64,000 nucleotides of DNA from the NCBI GenBank assembly GCA_963575645.1, contig OY754465.1, positions 5,952,001 to 6,016,000 of the forward strand. Reading direction: 5' to 3'. The stretch's first letter is position 1. Every line of letters starts with the position of its first letter. The notes below the pieces were generated by a model. It was not told the DNA's origin and searched no databases. It worked only from the letters and a program-made list of their open reading frames with translations. The translations under genes were made by a program, and so were the position numbers. This DNA is from Xanthostigma xanthostigma (Eukaryota > Arthropoda > Insecta > Raphidioptera > Raphidiidae). This document shows positions 32,431-43,100 of the stretch, piece after piece.

Positions 32431-33769
32431 AGGGTACGTGCACCACGGAGCTGTGATACTAGATGATAGCAGTGATGATAGCTTAGAGAGTGGAATACAA
32501 GCGCTGATGGGTGTGCACAACTAAGCATAGCTTACTTGCTGCGATTGTAGAATAATTTCAATAGCCAGTCCATTAATTCAAGATGTCGAGTAGTAGCGAC
32601 GATGATTATTTCGCTTCTGCAGCGACAAAATGGTTTATTTTAAACAGGCAAACTAAATTTTTGTCTAGACAATACCACGTTCACCCTATAAATAAGAACC
32701 GATCTACGCTTGGTGAATATCATCACCTCTTTAATGAATTAAGAAATTATTCACAGCGTTTTTTTGAATATATGAGAATGGAACCAGTCACGTTTGACTA
32801 TATTTTGGAAAAAATAAAGCCAAGGCTTGTAAAACTCGCGGGGCCCAATGTACAGTCAGCTTGCAGCGAGCAGAAGAATAGTAAATACCATTCTTTAAGG
32901 AGGTTGATGCGTTACAGTCCGAATCAAAAGTAAGTCGAATTCTAAATGGAAACTTTTCCATAATAAATTTTTACAAAAGGTTATAAAACTATGATACTAA
33001 TAAATTATTGTCATAAAGGCATAAATAAATATTTTTTTTTAATATTAATTAACTATTTCAGTATTATTTTACTTAATGGACTAACTTTTGAATTTTTTGT
33101 ACAAAGTTAGGTTAAAAAAAATAAATTTATGTAAATTTCTGTATTTTACATATTTTTTGCAGTAAATAATTAAAAAAAGAAATTAGAAGTAATAAAAATT
33201 AAAATTAAATCATTAAAAAGTCGAAAATTCAGTTAAAATTGTCAAGAATAAAAGTCCATAATCGAAAAGTGCTAAGGTTTAATAATTTTTTTTATTGAAT
33301 AAAAGTCTCCTAATTAAATTGAAAAAAATATTAAAATATGCGTAAGACATCGATGCTTTACATAGTCAGTTTTCGGAACTGCTGACATTATTTGGTTATT
33401 TGTAAAAAATTAAAATGTACCGTTTGCATGCTAGGTTGACATATTTTCCATAAGACTAGGTACATGTAAAAGTTTTTTTTTAATTTTTAACTTTATAAAT
33501 CTCCTAATGATTTTGAATGTTTTACAGAAAATTTTGTCATAAAAAAATCTATTAAAAAAACTTCATTTCAGATTTTTTCATTATCTTCGTAAAACGGCTC
33601 AACCTCCTTAAAACACAAGCGATTATAACAATTCGCATACTCGATGTACTCTCTGCTTGGTTGTGCACGCTTTCATATGAATATGCGATAAAATTCTATC
33701 AGCGCTGTAAAGCTATCAGCTATCATCACTGCTATCATCTAGTATCACAGCTCCGTGGTGAACGTACCC
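32431..33769 (+). mobile_element. PIF/Harbinger element relic (1.34 kb)
   Basis: Inverted repeats of about 55 bases start AGGGTACGTGCACCACGG and end CCGTGGTGAACGTACCC; TTA flanks both sides (32428-32430, 33770-33772), the Harbinger target. Inside is the first transposase exon (32583-32933). The catalytic exons are gone; 33165-33242 holds a fragment of the 16107-type repeat. Confidence 0.88.
32583..32933 (+). pseudogene. PIF/Harbinger transposase, N-terminal exon
   Basis: Starts with ATG and an acidic Ser/Asp leader (MSSSSDDDYF), then HPINKNRSTLGEYHHLFNEL and RFFEYMRMEPVTFDYILEKI, the conserved N-terminal block of insect Harbinger/HARBI1-type transposases. A consensus donor GTAAGT overlaps the last codons (32930-32935), so the frame's stop lies in the intron. 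The DDE nuclease domain is absent, so the product is non-functional as a transposase. Confidence 0.85.
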
Positions 33770-33924
33770 TTAGCGATTCGTTCTTGCACAGAGAGGTGTG
33801 CCACCCAGAACCGTATTTACTAAATAGGCCGGGGCAACAGGAGCACTTACCCAGGGCCCAGACGGAAAGTGAGCCCCAGAAAGATCGAAAAAATTCGCAT
33901 TATTAAAAAAAAAAACTGTACACG

Positions 33925-33979
33925 TTCAACGAAACAAACAAACAAACTCTTCAGCTTTATATACGAGTATTAGTATAGA
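33925..33979 (-). mobile_element. Helitron 5' end fragment
   Basis: Minus strand from 33979: TCTATACTAATACTCGTATA, then AAAGCTGAAGAGTTTGTTTG, the 5' terminus seen in the complete Helitrons at 51790 and 54454. It breaks off after about 55 bases. Confidence 0.65.
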
Positions 33980-34375
33980 TATGCGGTGGATGTAACAGCT
34001 CTTTTTTGTTGACTCGTAAATCTTGTAATTCATAAATTGCGACGATCTTAGCGAGCGTGTTTTTGAGAAGAGCTTACTGTAAATTATATTACGCAGCAGG
34101 TATATTGTGTTAATATATAACATGTCGGAACCAGAGACAATATTATTTTCATCGCTGTTATTGACACTGAAACAGCAACCTTAAAAGGGTCGTCGGAATG
34201 TTGTTTTTACTCCGAAGTGCTCTGTCAACCCGTATCTGATTCGTTAAAATCACAACTCTACGAGAACTCTATACGAGCCGAGCGGAAACTGCGAACTAAA
34301 CATTCTACAGATAATAAATGTGTTACCGGGGCAGAAAGTTGGCGTTTTCAACGGGTTGTGAAATTTACTACAAGA
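33980..34375. other. No gene recognised
   Basis: No supported element; short frames only. Confidence 0.35.
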
Positions 34376-34384
34376 GTCACAAAC

Positions 34385-35340
34385 AAAGCCGTAGCCAGGA
34401 ATTCACGTCGGGGGGAGTCGAGCTCTGGACTAGAGACAATAAGTAGCAACTTTATTTTAAAATAAGGACACATATTAGTCCGAGTGCCCGTCGGCAAAAA
34501 TTTTACTGATACATACTCTCCCCAAACTTTGTATATGGCTTCGTTAGGCCTAGTCTGACAGCTATTTCTCCTATAACTTTTATTGATTTTGGGGCGTTTT
34601 CCCTCTAAATTTTCCGAAAGATGTCGTTTTGACGACATGTAAAAAATTTATAGATACTGTTTGTTTTTTAATTAGATAGCTTAAAAACTTCAACCAAAAC
34701 GCTAAAGTAATGTTCTCTGACAAATTACATGAACTATTTAAAATGTCTGACACCTCGAATATGTTCGACATATTTGAGGTGTCAGACATTTTAAATGCGT
34801 CACGTTATTTGTCAGAGAACATTATTTTAGCGTTTTGGTTGAAGGTTTTAAGCTATCCAATTAAAAAAACGAACAGTATCTATACATTTTTACATATCGT
34901 CAAAACGACATCTTTCGGAAAATTTAGAGGGAAAACGCCCCAAAATCAAGAAAAGTCATAGAGGAAATAAGTGTCAGACTAGGCCTAATGAAGCCATATA
35001 CAAAGTTTGGGGAGAGTATGTATATCAGAAAAATTTTTGCCGACGGGCACTCTGACCATATGTATATTATATAAATACAAAAATTAAAAGGCAGGCATCT
35101 TAGATTTCGACGAAAGAGTTTAATGATTTAATTAATTTATTAACAATATTACATTTCGATTTTGCTCGTTCTGAAGAACGTGGAATCCAATTATCGTATC
35201 ACAGATCGAAAAAAAGAGTCGAAAATATTTCAGTAAGTATGTGAACCCTTATCTCTGGTATGTATGTAAAACGGTGGGTTGGCTAAGACATTTCGGAAGG
35301 GGTTTGAACCCCCAAAACACCCCCCCTGCCTACGGCCTTG
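34385..35340. mobile_element. hAT-type element with a palindromic element inserted
   Basis: Ends AAAGCCGTAGCCAGG and CTGCCTACGGCCTTG are inverted repeats, with GTCACAAAC directly repeated outside (34376-34384, 35341-35349), an 8-9 base duplication. The end of a relative lies at 47190-47250 on the minus strand (shared CCAGGAATTCAC then a G-run and GTCGAGCTCT). The interior holds the palindromic copy B (34488-35056). Confidence 0.78.
34488..35056. mobile_element. Palindromic GTCAGAGTGCC element, copy B (uninterrupted)
   Basis: A nearly complete palindrome of about 569 bases with arms of about 275 bases and centre CGAATATGTTCGACATATT. Ends are GTCCGAGTGCCCGTCGGC and GACGGGCACTCTGAC, with TA nearby on both sides. 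Frames on both strands reading SENLEGKRPK are repeats, also seen in copies A and C, without known function. Confidence 0.8.
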
Positions 35341-35349
35341 GTCACAAAC

Positions 35350-36020
35350 ACCAACTGCCCGAGTAGCATCGGAAGAGCAACATCAAATACACAGAACAGT
35401 GATTAAATACTTACCTACAAAAAACATCGTAGGTTAGGCGAATTGTCAAATATAGTTGCCTATTATCGCGTACTAGGATGATTCTCTTTCAGGCCAAGAG
35501 ATGGACATATTTTATTTTTGATCTGTGCATGCGCGACTTTTATTTTGCGTCATTGGTATATAAGAACCAACTTTATTCTCAGAAAATAAGTAGATAATGA
35601 TGCACTTTCTATGCAGGTATTACAGAAATTACTGTGGTTAGAGAAAATGCTATTGCGCAAACGTGTTTGACAGACAGAGCAAAAACGATTCTCCGACTCT
35701 TTCCTCTCAACTGTAAAATTTAAAAACCAAATTGACACTTTCACCAGTTCCGATATTTGAACCATTGCTTACTACATTTTATGAGATATTTTTTTCCCTG
35801 CCTTATTCTCTAAGAATTACAATAACAGTTATTACATTTTTCGTAACTGTCAGTTTGTATGTAAAATAATTTTGTTTGTATTTGTATGTTGTTCGTAAAT
35901 TGCTTATAAAGAATATCATTATTGAATATAATACAGATTATTAATTATCTTGTGTGATTAATTTTAAAGGAAAGAAACATTACAATAGCATAATATTGAG
36001 ACATATTTTAAACCGGGTAA
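35350..36020. other. No gene recognised
   Basis: Mixed composition, no supported feature. A 71-codon minus-strand frame (35550-35765) contains two C-x-x-C pairs but no recognised domain, and is probably chance. Confidence 0.35.
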
Positions 36021-36026
36021 TGTATC

Positions 36027-36128
36027 GTTGCTAGAAGATTCTACAGAACCCATAGTCGTCCCAACAGGGAGTAGTGTTGCGTGCTCCCTGTTGGGACGAC
36101 TATGGGTTTTGTAGAATCTTCTAGCAAC
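36027..36128. repeat. 45-bp-arm palindrome
   Basis: Left arm 36027-36071 (GTTGCTAGAAGATTCTAC ... CCCAACAGGGAG) and right arm 36084-36128 are inverse copies with a single mismatch and a 12-base loop. The phrase GTCGTCCCAACAGGG also occurs at the end of the LTR-like elements (28115-28135), so this could be two LTR starts placed head to head. Confidence 0.8.
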
Positions 36129-37053
36129 AGTATTTTATCTGCCTTTCGTTTTCTTTCTTTTCTCTTTTGACTTATTATTATCTTTCCCTTAATTTAATCA
36201 CACTGTAAATTATATAGATATTAAACGGGACCGAGAAATTTATTAGCTATTTTAAATATATATTTATAGAGAAATATTTGTATGTAATGGACTGATATGA
36301 TAGCCAAAATTAAGTCTTGACAAATGGACTGTATTTAGAACTGCATGGAATAAAATATTTATTATTATTTATTATAGTTTTCTTTTGTTCCTTTAAATTT
36401 TTACCTTTTTCACAGCAAAATCTGTTTTTTGTAGCCCATCGACAGTCTCGGATCTATTATTTTTTCAAACCGGGGCAGAAACTTGATAATGGTGCCCCTT
36501 CTTTCCAGCGTCTGAGATAAATTACTTAAAAAAATTCACAAATATATAATGGTTGGCATTTTTTGTTGCGTGCTCCCCGTTGGGACGACTATGGGTTTTG
36601 TAGAATCTTCTAGCAACAGTATTTTATCTGCCTTTCGTCTTCTTTCTTTTCTCTTTTGATTTATTAATATCTTTCCCTTAATTTAATCACACTGTAAATT
36701 ATATAGATATTAAACGGGACCGAGAAATTTATTAGCTATTTTAAATATATATTTATAGAGAAATATTTGTATGTAATGGACTGATATGATAGCCAAAATT
36801 AAGTCTTGACAAATGGACTGTATTTAGAACTGCATGGAATAAAATATTTATTATTATTTATTATAGTTTTCTTTTGTTCCTTTAAATTTTTACCTTTTTC
36901 ACAGCAAAATCTGTTTTTTGTAGCCCATCGACAGTCTCGGATCTATTATTTTTTCAAACCGGGGCAGAAACTTGATAATGGTGCCCCTTCTTTCCAGCGT
37001 CTGAGATAAATTACTTAAAAAAATTCACAAATATATAATGGTTGGCATTTTTT
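36075..37053 (+). repeat. Tandem duplication of a 489-bp LTR-like unit
   Basis: The unit 36075-36563 is followed directly by a second copy 36564-37053 with only a handful of substitutions (for example CTCCCTG against CTCCCCG). Each starts TGTTGCGTGCTCCC and contains an identical 67-codon frame (36317 and 36806). Near-identity points to a recent event, such as LTR-LTR recombination or slippage. Confidence 0.85.
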
Positions 37054-37102
37054 GTGAACGGAACAATAAGAACCCTTTATAAATTTGCACTCTTTATTTC
37101 TA

Positions 37103-37632
37103 CTAGCAGTCCTGCCCGGTTTCACCCGGGTGTAAAAGAACGAATGGGGAAGGGAGGAACATGAGTACACACATTCATCTTAGTTTACCGAGATGAATGT
37201 TGTGTCCAAATTTCATGATGATCGGAGTTACCGTTCAAAAGTTTTTGTCGATAAAAAGCAGTATTTATACTTTTTTTAACTAATATTTTTTTTTAATTAA
37301 TTAAATAAAATTAAAATAAATGTAAACCTTAGAAGAAAGCAATATAGAAAATAAAAAAAAAAATATTTTGGCCCAACGTAAGGCTTGAACTCACGACCAT
37401 GATATTGACAGTTGTCAGTCGTGTGCTCTACCGATTGAGCTAGCCGGCGTCGTAATCTGGCAACGCTAATATGAGTATATTTAGTTAGTGCATTTCACCT
37501 GAATGGAAGCTTATTTTTGAGACAACATTTTTCATTAATGCTCCGCTCCTAATGGTCGTAGCCTGATTTTATATAGCCTATAGCCTTCCTCGATAAATGG
37601 GCTATCCAACAAAAAAATTTTTCAATTTTTCA
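37103..37632 (-). mobile_element. Helitron, 5'-truncated, carrying a tRNA-like sequence
   Basis: Minus strand ends ACCCGGGTGAAACCGGGC then CTAG at 37103-37106 followed by T. The body matches the Helitrons at 51790 and 54454 (CATTCATCTCGGTAAACTAAG, GATAGCCCATTTATCGAGG). The first 60 or so bases, with the TC terminus, are missing on the right. Confidence 0.78.
37371..37448 (-). tRNA. tRNA-like sequence inside a Helitron
   Basis: Minus strand: GCCGGCTAGCTCAATCGGTA gives a good D-arm and box A (GCTC...GAGC), then a CACGACTG... anticodon region with an inserted TGACAAC-type repeat, then GTCGTGAGTTCAAGCCTTAC as T-arm and box B. The acceptor stem pairs for only three bases. The matching segment in the Helitron at 52048-52103 has lost the T-arm. 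Probably a captured tRNA in decay. Confidence 0.55.
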
Positions 37633-37639
37633 TTTAGGT

Positions 37640-38165
37640 TCGTAATTATAAAAGCGTGGACTGTAATCTCTATGATCGTCTACATACGCTTTTACAATTA
37701 TGAATTGTTTTTTAGTTTTTAGTACATTTCAATAAAATTTTAACATGAAAGAGTTTTTTTAAATAATATTTTATTTTGTTCTTTTTAGTTTTTCAAAACA
37801 TTAATTTATTAAAATTTAAAATTATTGAATCATATATTATCATCAGGAATACATATGCGTACAAAATTTCATATCAATCGAATTACAATGATGCCACATA
37901 GCTTATCGTATTCCACACGTCAAACTGTATTATTTAATATCCGTGTCAAGAAGGTTGAGAAGAAAAAGGTGATCAACCAACTGTGGGCGTCCGTCATATT
38001 GGATTTACAAAGACCTCTTGTAATTCCACTCGTCAAACTCCTTCATTTGATATCTATGGCCTGAAGGTTGTGAAGAAAAAGGTAATCCGCCATTTTAGGG
38101 CGTCCGCCATATTTGATTTATGCATTGTCACTGGATTTACCTATACACGTGTGCAAGATTTGGTT
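37640..38165 (+). repeat. Two diverged direct repeats of about 110-130 bp
   Basis: GAAGGTTGAGAAGAAAAAGG followed by GGGCGTCCGTCATATTGGAT (37948-38003) recurs as GAAGGTTGTGAAGAAAAAGG with GGGCGTCCGCCATATTTGAT (38063-38118). Both are preceded by CGTCAAAC words. Translated frames show S-T-R-Q-T and K-K-K-V-I twice for this reason. No known family is recognised. Confidence 0.6.
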
Positions 38166-38199
38166 ATCAATTAACGAAACGTACAAACAGTTTTATTTT

Positions 38200-38615
38200 T
38201 GTTTTCCCGAGGTCGCGCTTTTTGCACCTGTGCGGTGATCTGCCAAATTTTACGTAAAAGACGGGAAGGTCGAAGACTTTTGATGTGCATCATTTCAGCT
38301 GCTTGTGCAAAATGGAACTAAAACCATTTACGATTGCATGAAAAAATGTACATCGCATTTAAAATGTTTTATTAGGTATGTCACAGTCTTGCGCAGTAGC
38401 TAAAACGAAACTACCTGTATCGGTTTTTGAGCTACTGCTCAAACGAGGACGGATTCGTGTCCGCTCTCTGCAGACTGCTTGGAACATTACTATTGAGACC
38501 ATAAAAAAATATCAAAGACAGAATGACATAAAATATTTGACAGCAAATAACATTAATAATATTATGCATAATCATGCAAAGCACTGTTTACATTTGAACA
38601 TAAAATACAAAAAGT
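38200..38615. other. No gene recognised
   Basis: An 86-codon frame from 38378 has no recognised domain. The phrase CAGTAGCTAAAACGAAACTA with GTTTTTGAGCTACTGCTC (38393-38440) recurs, diverged, at about 39693-39740, so it is repetitive. Confidence 0.4.
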
Positions 38616-38619
38616 CTAA

Positions 38620-39284
38620 AGCGGCCTACACACCTTGATACAAGCTGCGATGCAGACAGCGACTCTATGTTTCACGAAACTTGCATAAGTTGCATAAACG
38701 CCTACTTAAATCGAACCTATTACGATGCCTGAATCGACTCCATGTTCATGCAACACAAGAACAGTAGGTTAAGTTATTTTCTAGGTACCTAGTGCTCGAC
38801 GAATAAAATGAGGTACGTTTTGCCAACACCAGTTTTATTAGCAGTAGTTGGGGCACTCTTTATACTCCATAAAAGGAAATCAAAAAGGAAATGGTCAAAA
38901 AGATGCAAATTTATTGGAAGAGCTAAAAGTACATTCGTATTCCAAAGACACGTATGCAGATGATAAATGTTTATGAACTCTTCCCAAAATACACGATCAC
39001 TTTCCATCATGGAATTTAAACACACAATCAACAAAGTAACCTCTAAACTGGCGCGGGAAAATAAATTAATATCGTCTTGGCATCGACGCAATTCTACACA
39101 TGCTGAAACTTGCATCAGCATCACCGACTCGGCGTCGTGGTTCGCCTACCAAAATGGGATTCCAGACTGCATCGCTGCAAGCCGCAACTGATGCCAAATA
39201 CGTGATTCTACTTCTGCTACTTGCATCATGAAACATAAGAGTCGATGCATGCACCGCAGCTTGTATCAAGGTATGTAGGCCGCT
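38620..39284 (-). mobile_element. PIF/Harbinger-type non-autonomous element (665 bp)
   Basis: Inverted repeats AGCGGCCTACACACC ... and ... GGTATGTAGGCCGCT extend for about 55 bases (shared CTTGATACAAGCTGCG), flanked by TAA (38617-38619, 39285-39287). On the minus strand a frame contains F-W-E-E-F-I-N-I-Y-H-L-H-T-C-L-W-N, which resembles the first helices of a MADF domain; the rest of that gene and any transposase are lost. Confidence 0.7.
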
Positions 39285-39289
39285 TAATA

Positions 39290-40215
39290 TTTTTGCGTTG
39301 AAAAAGGTAATTATCAAATAATGTTTAAACAAAGAAAAGAATTGTTATCTAGTTGTCAGCACGCGTCACGAGTCACGTTACAGGAAAATATGAAACCAAG
39401 CTCCTTGATAACATCACTTTGGAATTAATTTAGTTGACTTATTTTAGTTTAATTAAATGCTAGACGGAGCTTAGTACATATTAAAGCAGTGATACGCAGA
39501 GTTAACTTCTGTTCGATCCATATTCACGTAGTAGGTTCTACTAGGTACATATTTATTTAATATATTATTTACCTACTATTTAGACTGGTCTACAGACATA
39601 TTTGCTTAAGAGACCTATTCTGTGTTTAAAGAATACAGGTTGAGTCGTAAGCTCTGTCTGAAAACGGTAACAGAACCGTTACCGCCTTGCACAATAGCTA
39701 AAACGAAACTATTTGTATCAGTTTTTGAGCTACTGCTCTAAATTGTGACGGTTCTGTTACTGTTATTTGGAATAGAGCTATAGTATAACGAATACACAGT
39801 AGAATCAATCGTTTGTCAGTACCAAAATCGAACAGACGTGCTGCGCTGGTTGTGTTAGCTTGCACAGCAATCAGACACGCCCATACTGTTTTCTGATTGG
39901 TGGTAGTCGGTGCGGCTGTAATACGACGAACAAATCCGCACAGTCCCGTATTTAGATATGAGTTTATTGGTTACTTTCAGATATCTGGTTCTTTGGTGAC
40001 AGCAACTTTCAAGAAACAGTAATATTTAGCAGCGATAGCAATCACGGATCAATTTTTGTTAAGTATATATTTAATTGAAAACTATTGTAATACTTTCTGG
40101 ACACAATGTACGTTTCCATTTTAATTATATCTTCATTTTATCATCCTGTAATATCGCAAGTTAGAACTAGGACGCTGTATTTTTAAACCAAATAATTTTT
40201 TTCAAATATTTTTGA
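39290..40215. other. No gene recognised
   Basis: Includes the diverged repeat at 39693-39740 mentioned above. Otherwise AT-rich without supported features. Confidence 0.35.
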
Positions 40216-40223
40216 TAATATAT

Positions 40224-40664
40224 TGTAACAAAACTGTTCTTTGACGTGGTAATAAATATTTATTTACAACAATAAAATGTTAACAAAACAAACTAAAAGT
40301 ACTTCTCTTATATGTATAATGAAAATGAAATAGAAATAATGTAACAAACACAACATGTAACAACTTCTAAGTAATAATAAAATAATACAAAGTTACTATG
40401 TACCTACGTAAAATATATACAAGATTTATATTCTAAGCGCTCTATATTATGTGAACTCAATGGATTTATGTCTGGTGACCGAACACTGTACGTTAGCACT
40501 ACACAACTGCGTCTGCCCTGTGAACTACAGGTCTATTTATATGCGTGGGGCACCTATTCTACCTTTTTCTCGAATATTCGAAACCCTTCTCTACCTGCAT
40601 CGATATTTTTCACGCAATTCTGAGAAGTTCGGGATTTAGCTACCTGCGCGCAGCGTGCGTCACA
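40224..40664 (-). mobile_element. Solo LTR-like element, copy 3 (441 bp)
   Basis: Begins TGTAACAAAACTGTTC and ends GCGTGCGTCACA, so it has TG...CA ends, with ATAT on both sides (40220-40223, 40665-40668). It shares AATATTTATTTACAA and the start region with 27562-28144 but is shorter. No internal retrotransposon genes are nearby. Confidence 0.65.
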
Positions 40665-40669
40665 ATATT

Positions 40670-41300
40670 ATGGATTCCGTTAACTTTAGTGTCTCGAGTT
40701 TTCAATTAACCGTTTGCATGATTTAATATTCACAAATTTTAAAATATTAACCTTTAAGAATAATTTAAAAAGAAAAAGCACTGTCACTGACTTTGGAGAA
40801 CAAATATAGTTTAGATATATTATTATCGTAATAGAAGGTTTTAATACAACGAGTGCGTCATTTTTGCAGCTAAAGAGAAAAAGTTTTTTGTTCATCTCGA
40901 ACGTGAAAAACGTCTTTCTTCTTATTAGTATGCATGGAAGAACTGCGAAGTGTTGGATACAGGCGGTAGAAAGGCAGGTAGAAATGTAGATACGCATCTC
41001 GTTAATCTTGTTCCTTGTACCGGAAACGCAAATGGAAACGAACACCGGAAGTCAAAGTTCAACACGGCAGTTCACCAAAACTTATACATTTGTAAGTTGT
41101 ACCTACTTGTTATATTTTAAACCAGTCCTATACCGTTTCAAATTATGGATGCTTCTATTAAAGTCACTGATTGCATTAAGAAAAACAATGTCAACATGAT
41201 AAAGACAGGAATAATCAATCTGTCAGATCTTTTTCAACTAACTTTATCGGTAAATTCACAAATTTTTAAGATTTTTTTTAGTTCGATTAAACAGTTATAA
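40670..41300. other. No gene recognised
   Basis: The 119-codon minus-strand frame 40686-41045 has no recognised domain and no splice context. No repeats were found. Confidence 0.35.
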
Positions 41301-41304
41301 CAAC

Positions 41305-41837
41305 TAGTAATGTGCCGGATCGTTAAAAATGTATATCCGCGGATACGGATCTGAATACGGATATTTGGTTTCAAGTTCCACGGATACGGATCTTAAATTT
41401 CTTAGAGTACGCGGCGGTAAATATTGCACATCGACCTTTGGAAAGAGACTGTCTGTTATGGGAAAAAGGTATTGACCTCTTTAAGAGTTAACTCTCATAA
41501 CAAATTGTCTCTTTCCAAAGATCGATGTGCAATATCTCATTATAAAGATAGTTGATTTAGTACCTTTGAGTTATGTACTATTACTATGGTACTCACTACG
41601 ATAAATATTTGCAATATAAAGGTGCCAAATACGATTAAAAAAAATATAAAATAATCTGAATGGAATTTAACAGTTTTTCATTATTACCTAATCACCTATT
41701 TATATATATAAAATTTCATCTATGAATTGACAATTAATAAGGTAAAAGATCCGCCAACAACTAACGGATACAGATACGGATCTTTCTTCCCCCTCGGATA
41801 TCCGCGGATACGGATACGGATATCCGGCACATCACTA
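41305..41837 (+). mobile_element. hAT-type MITE, TAGTGATGTGCCGGAT family, copy 1
   Basis: Ends TAGTAATGTGCCGGAT and ATATCCGGCACATCACTA, flanked by ATAACAAC and ATAACAGC (7 of 8). Near both ends are repeated GGATAC/ATCCGCGGATAC words. Inside is a long hairpin at about 41425-41527 (TATTGCACATCGACC ... GATCGATGTGCAATA). Copies 2 and 3 are at 45722-46265 and 59787-60329. Confidence 0.85.
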
Positions 41838-42077
41838 ATAACAGCACAGTAAAGAAACACAGCGAAGACAGTTTTTTGTCCAGATATATAGAAATGGTCG
41901 TATGATCGCATTTAGTTTTGATGTTTGTTATATCTACAATAATATTGTTCATTTCGTTTATCCGGAAGTGCAAAGTTATATCAAAATTTCTGAACAAAGT
42001 ATACAAAACGTGAGCTCAAAAAGTTTTTGATATTTTTTACTAGATTTAAAATTTCCTGAAATCAATATTCCTATATA

Positions 42078-42610
42078 CAGTCGAAACCGGACAAGCAAGG
42101 GACCGCGATCTCTTTTTCGCTTATGAAGGTTTTTCACTAACCAGAGTCTCTAGCTTATAGAGGTACAGGAGTGGCCTTTCTCACTTATAGAGGTACAGAG
42201 GTGGCCTTTCTCAGTTATAGAGGTCTATAAAAATAGAGCAGATATATAATATAGTGATAAACGTGAATGTATTATTCTATATAGATAATTTGACATAGAT
42301 GCTAAAATAAGAAAACAAAAACCAAACAAAAAAAATAATGATACAAAAACAATGTTGGTTAGTTCAGTTATTAATGACGCATTCTTAAATTTCGTTGAAC
42401 TATTAATACGTTCAACTATCGCTTATAGAGGTACAGGCAAGTAGTAGTCTCAGTTATAGAGGTCCATTAATGTAAAACGTCTTTCCGTTTTAGAGGTTTC
42501 TGTTTCTCACTTGTAGGTGTTTTAGAGGGTTACAAAGACGGTACCTGGCAATTACTCTCACTTAGAGAGTTTTCTCGCTTACCCAGTTCTCACTCACTCA
42601 GGTTTGACTG
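42078..42610. mobile_element. Pogo/Tigger-like MITE with repeated CTTATAGAGGTAC sites
   Basis: Ends CAGTCGAAACCGGACAAGC and CACTCAGGTTTGACTG, with TA on both sides. The sequence (A/G)(C/G)TTATAGAGGT occurs at least six times near the two ends (for example 42152, 42184, 42216, 42423, 42455). Such arrays fit transposase binding sites of pogo-like elements. Non-coding. Assignment to pogo rests on the ends only. Confidence 0.6.
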
Positions 42611-42619
42611 TATTTGAAA

Positions 42620-43100
42620 TGTTGGATAGATAATCTCATTCGGTGGTCTGAAGAGGCAAAAATTCTGACTACTAACAAATTTTTTTCAATGTTCTCAAAT
42701 ATTCAATATTTTATATCTAAAATATATTATGCATGCCAGTAAATTATTTCTGATCGATTTTATATATTTTGCCTAGTCTAAAAACTTTGTCGGATCGGAT
42801 AAAATTTATTCGCCGGAAATAATCTTATTACACAGTTCATTTGTTTGGGAAGGGTGCATTTATTAATAAATTGTTCATGTAGTAGAGAAGGAGAGTGATT
42901 TTCAGAAATAATAATTTTTACTCATTAAATTATATTTTTTGTGTCGATTTAAACTTTGTATGTTGTAAAACATTTTTTTCCTTTATCAAAAAAAGAAGAA
43001 GTAGATGCCAACTAAAATTGTATACAGTTTTATATTTCGTTCTTTTACAATTTAGTTTAATAATAATAAACTTGAAATTTCATTTTGACAAAATGTGTCT
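42620..43100. other. No gene recognised
   Basis: AT-rich with a 109-codon frame (42895-43224) running into the inverted repeat; no domain recognised. Confidence 0.35.

Noticed and set aside
36317-37009. Two identical 67-codon frames 489 bases apart
   Set aside because: Identity is explained by the tandem DNA duplication; there is no domain, splice signal or synonymous-only pattern.
36001-37060. Possible CRISPR-like repeats
   Set aside because: Only two long units and one palindrome, in a eukaryotic genome; no short regularly spaced repeats or cas genes.
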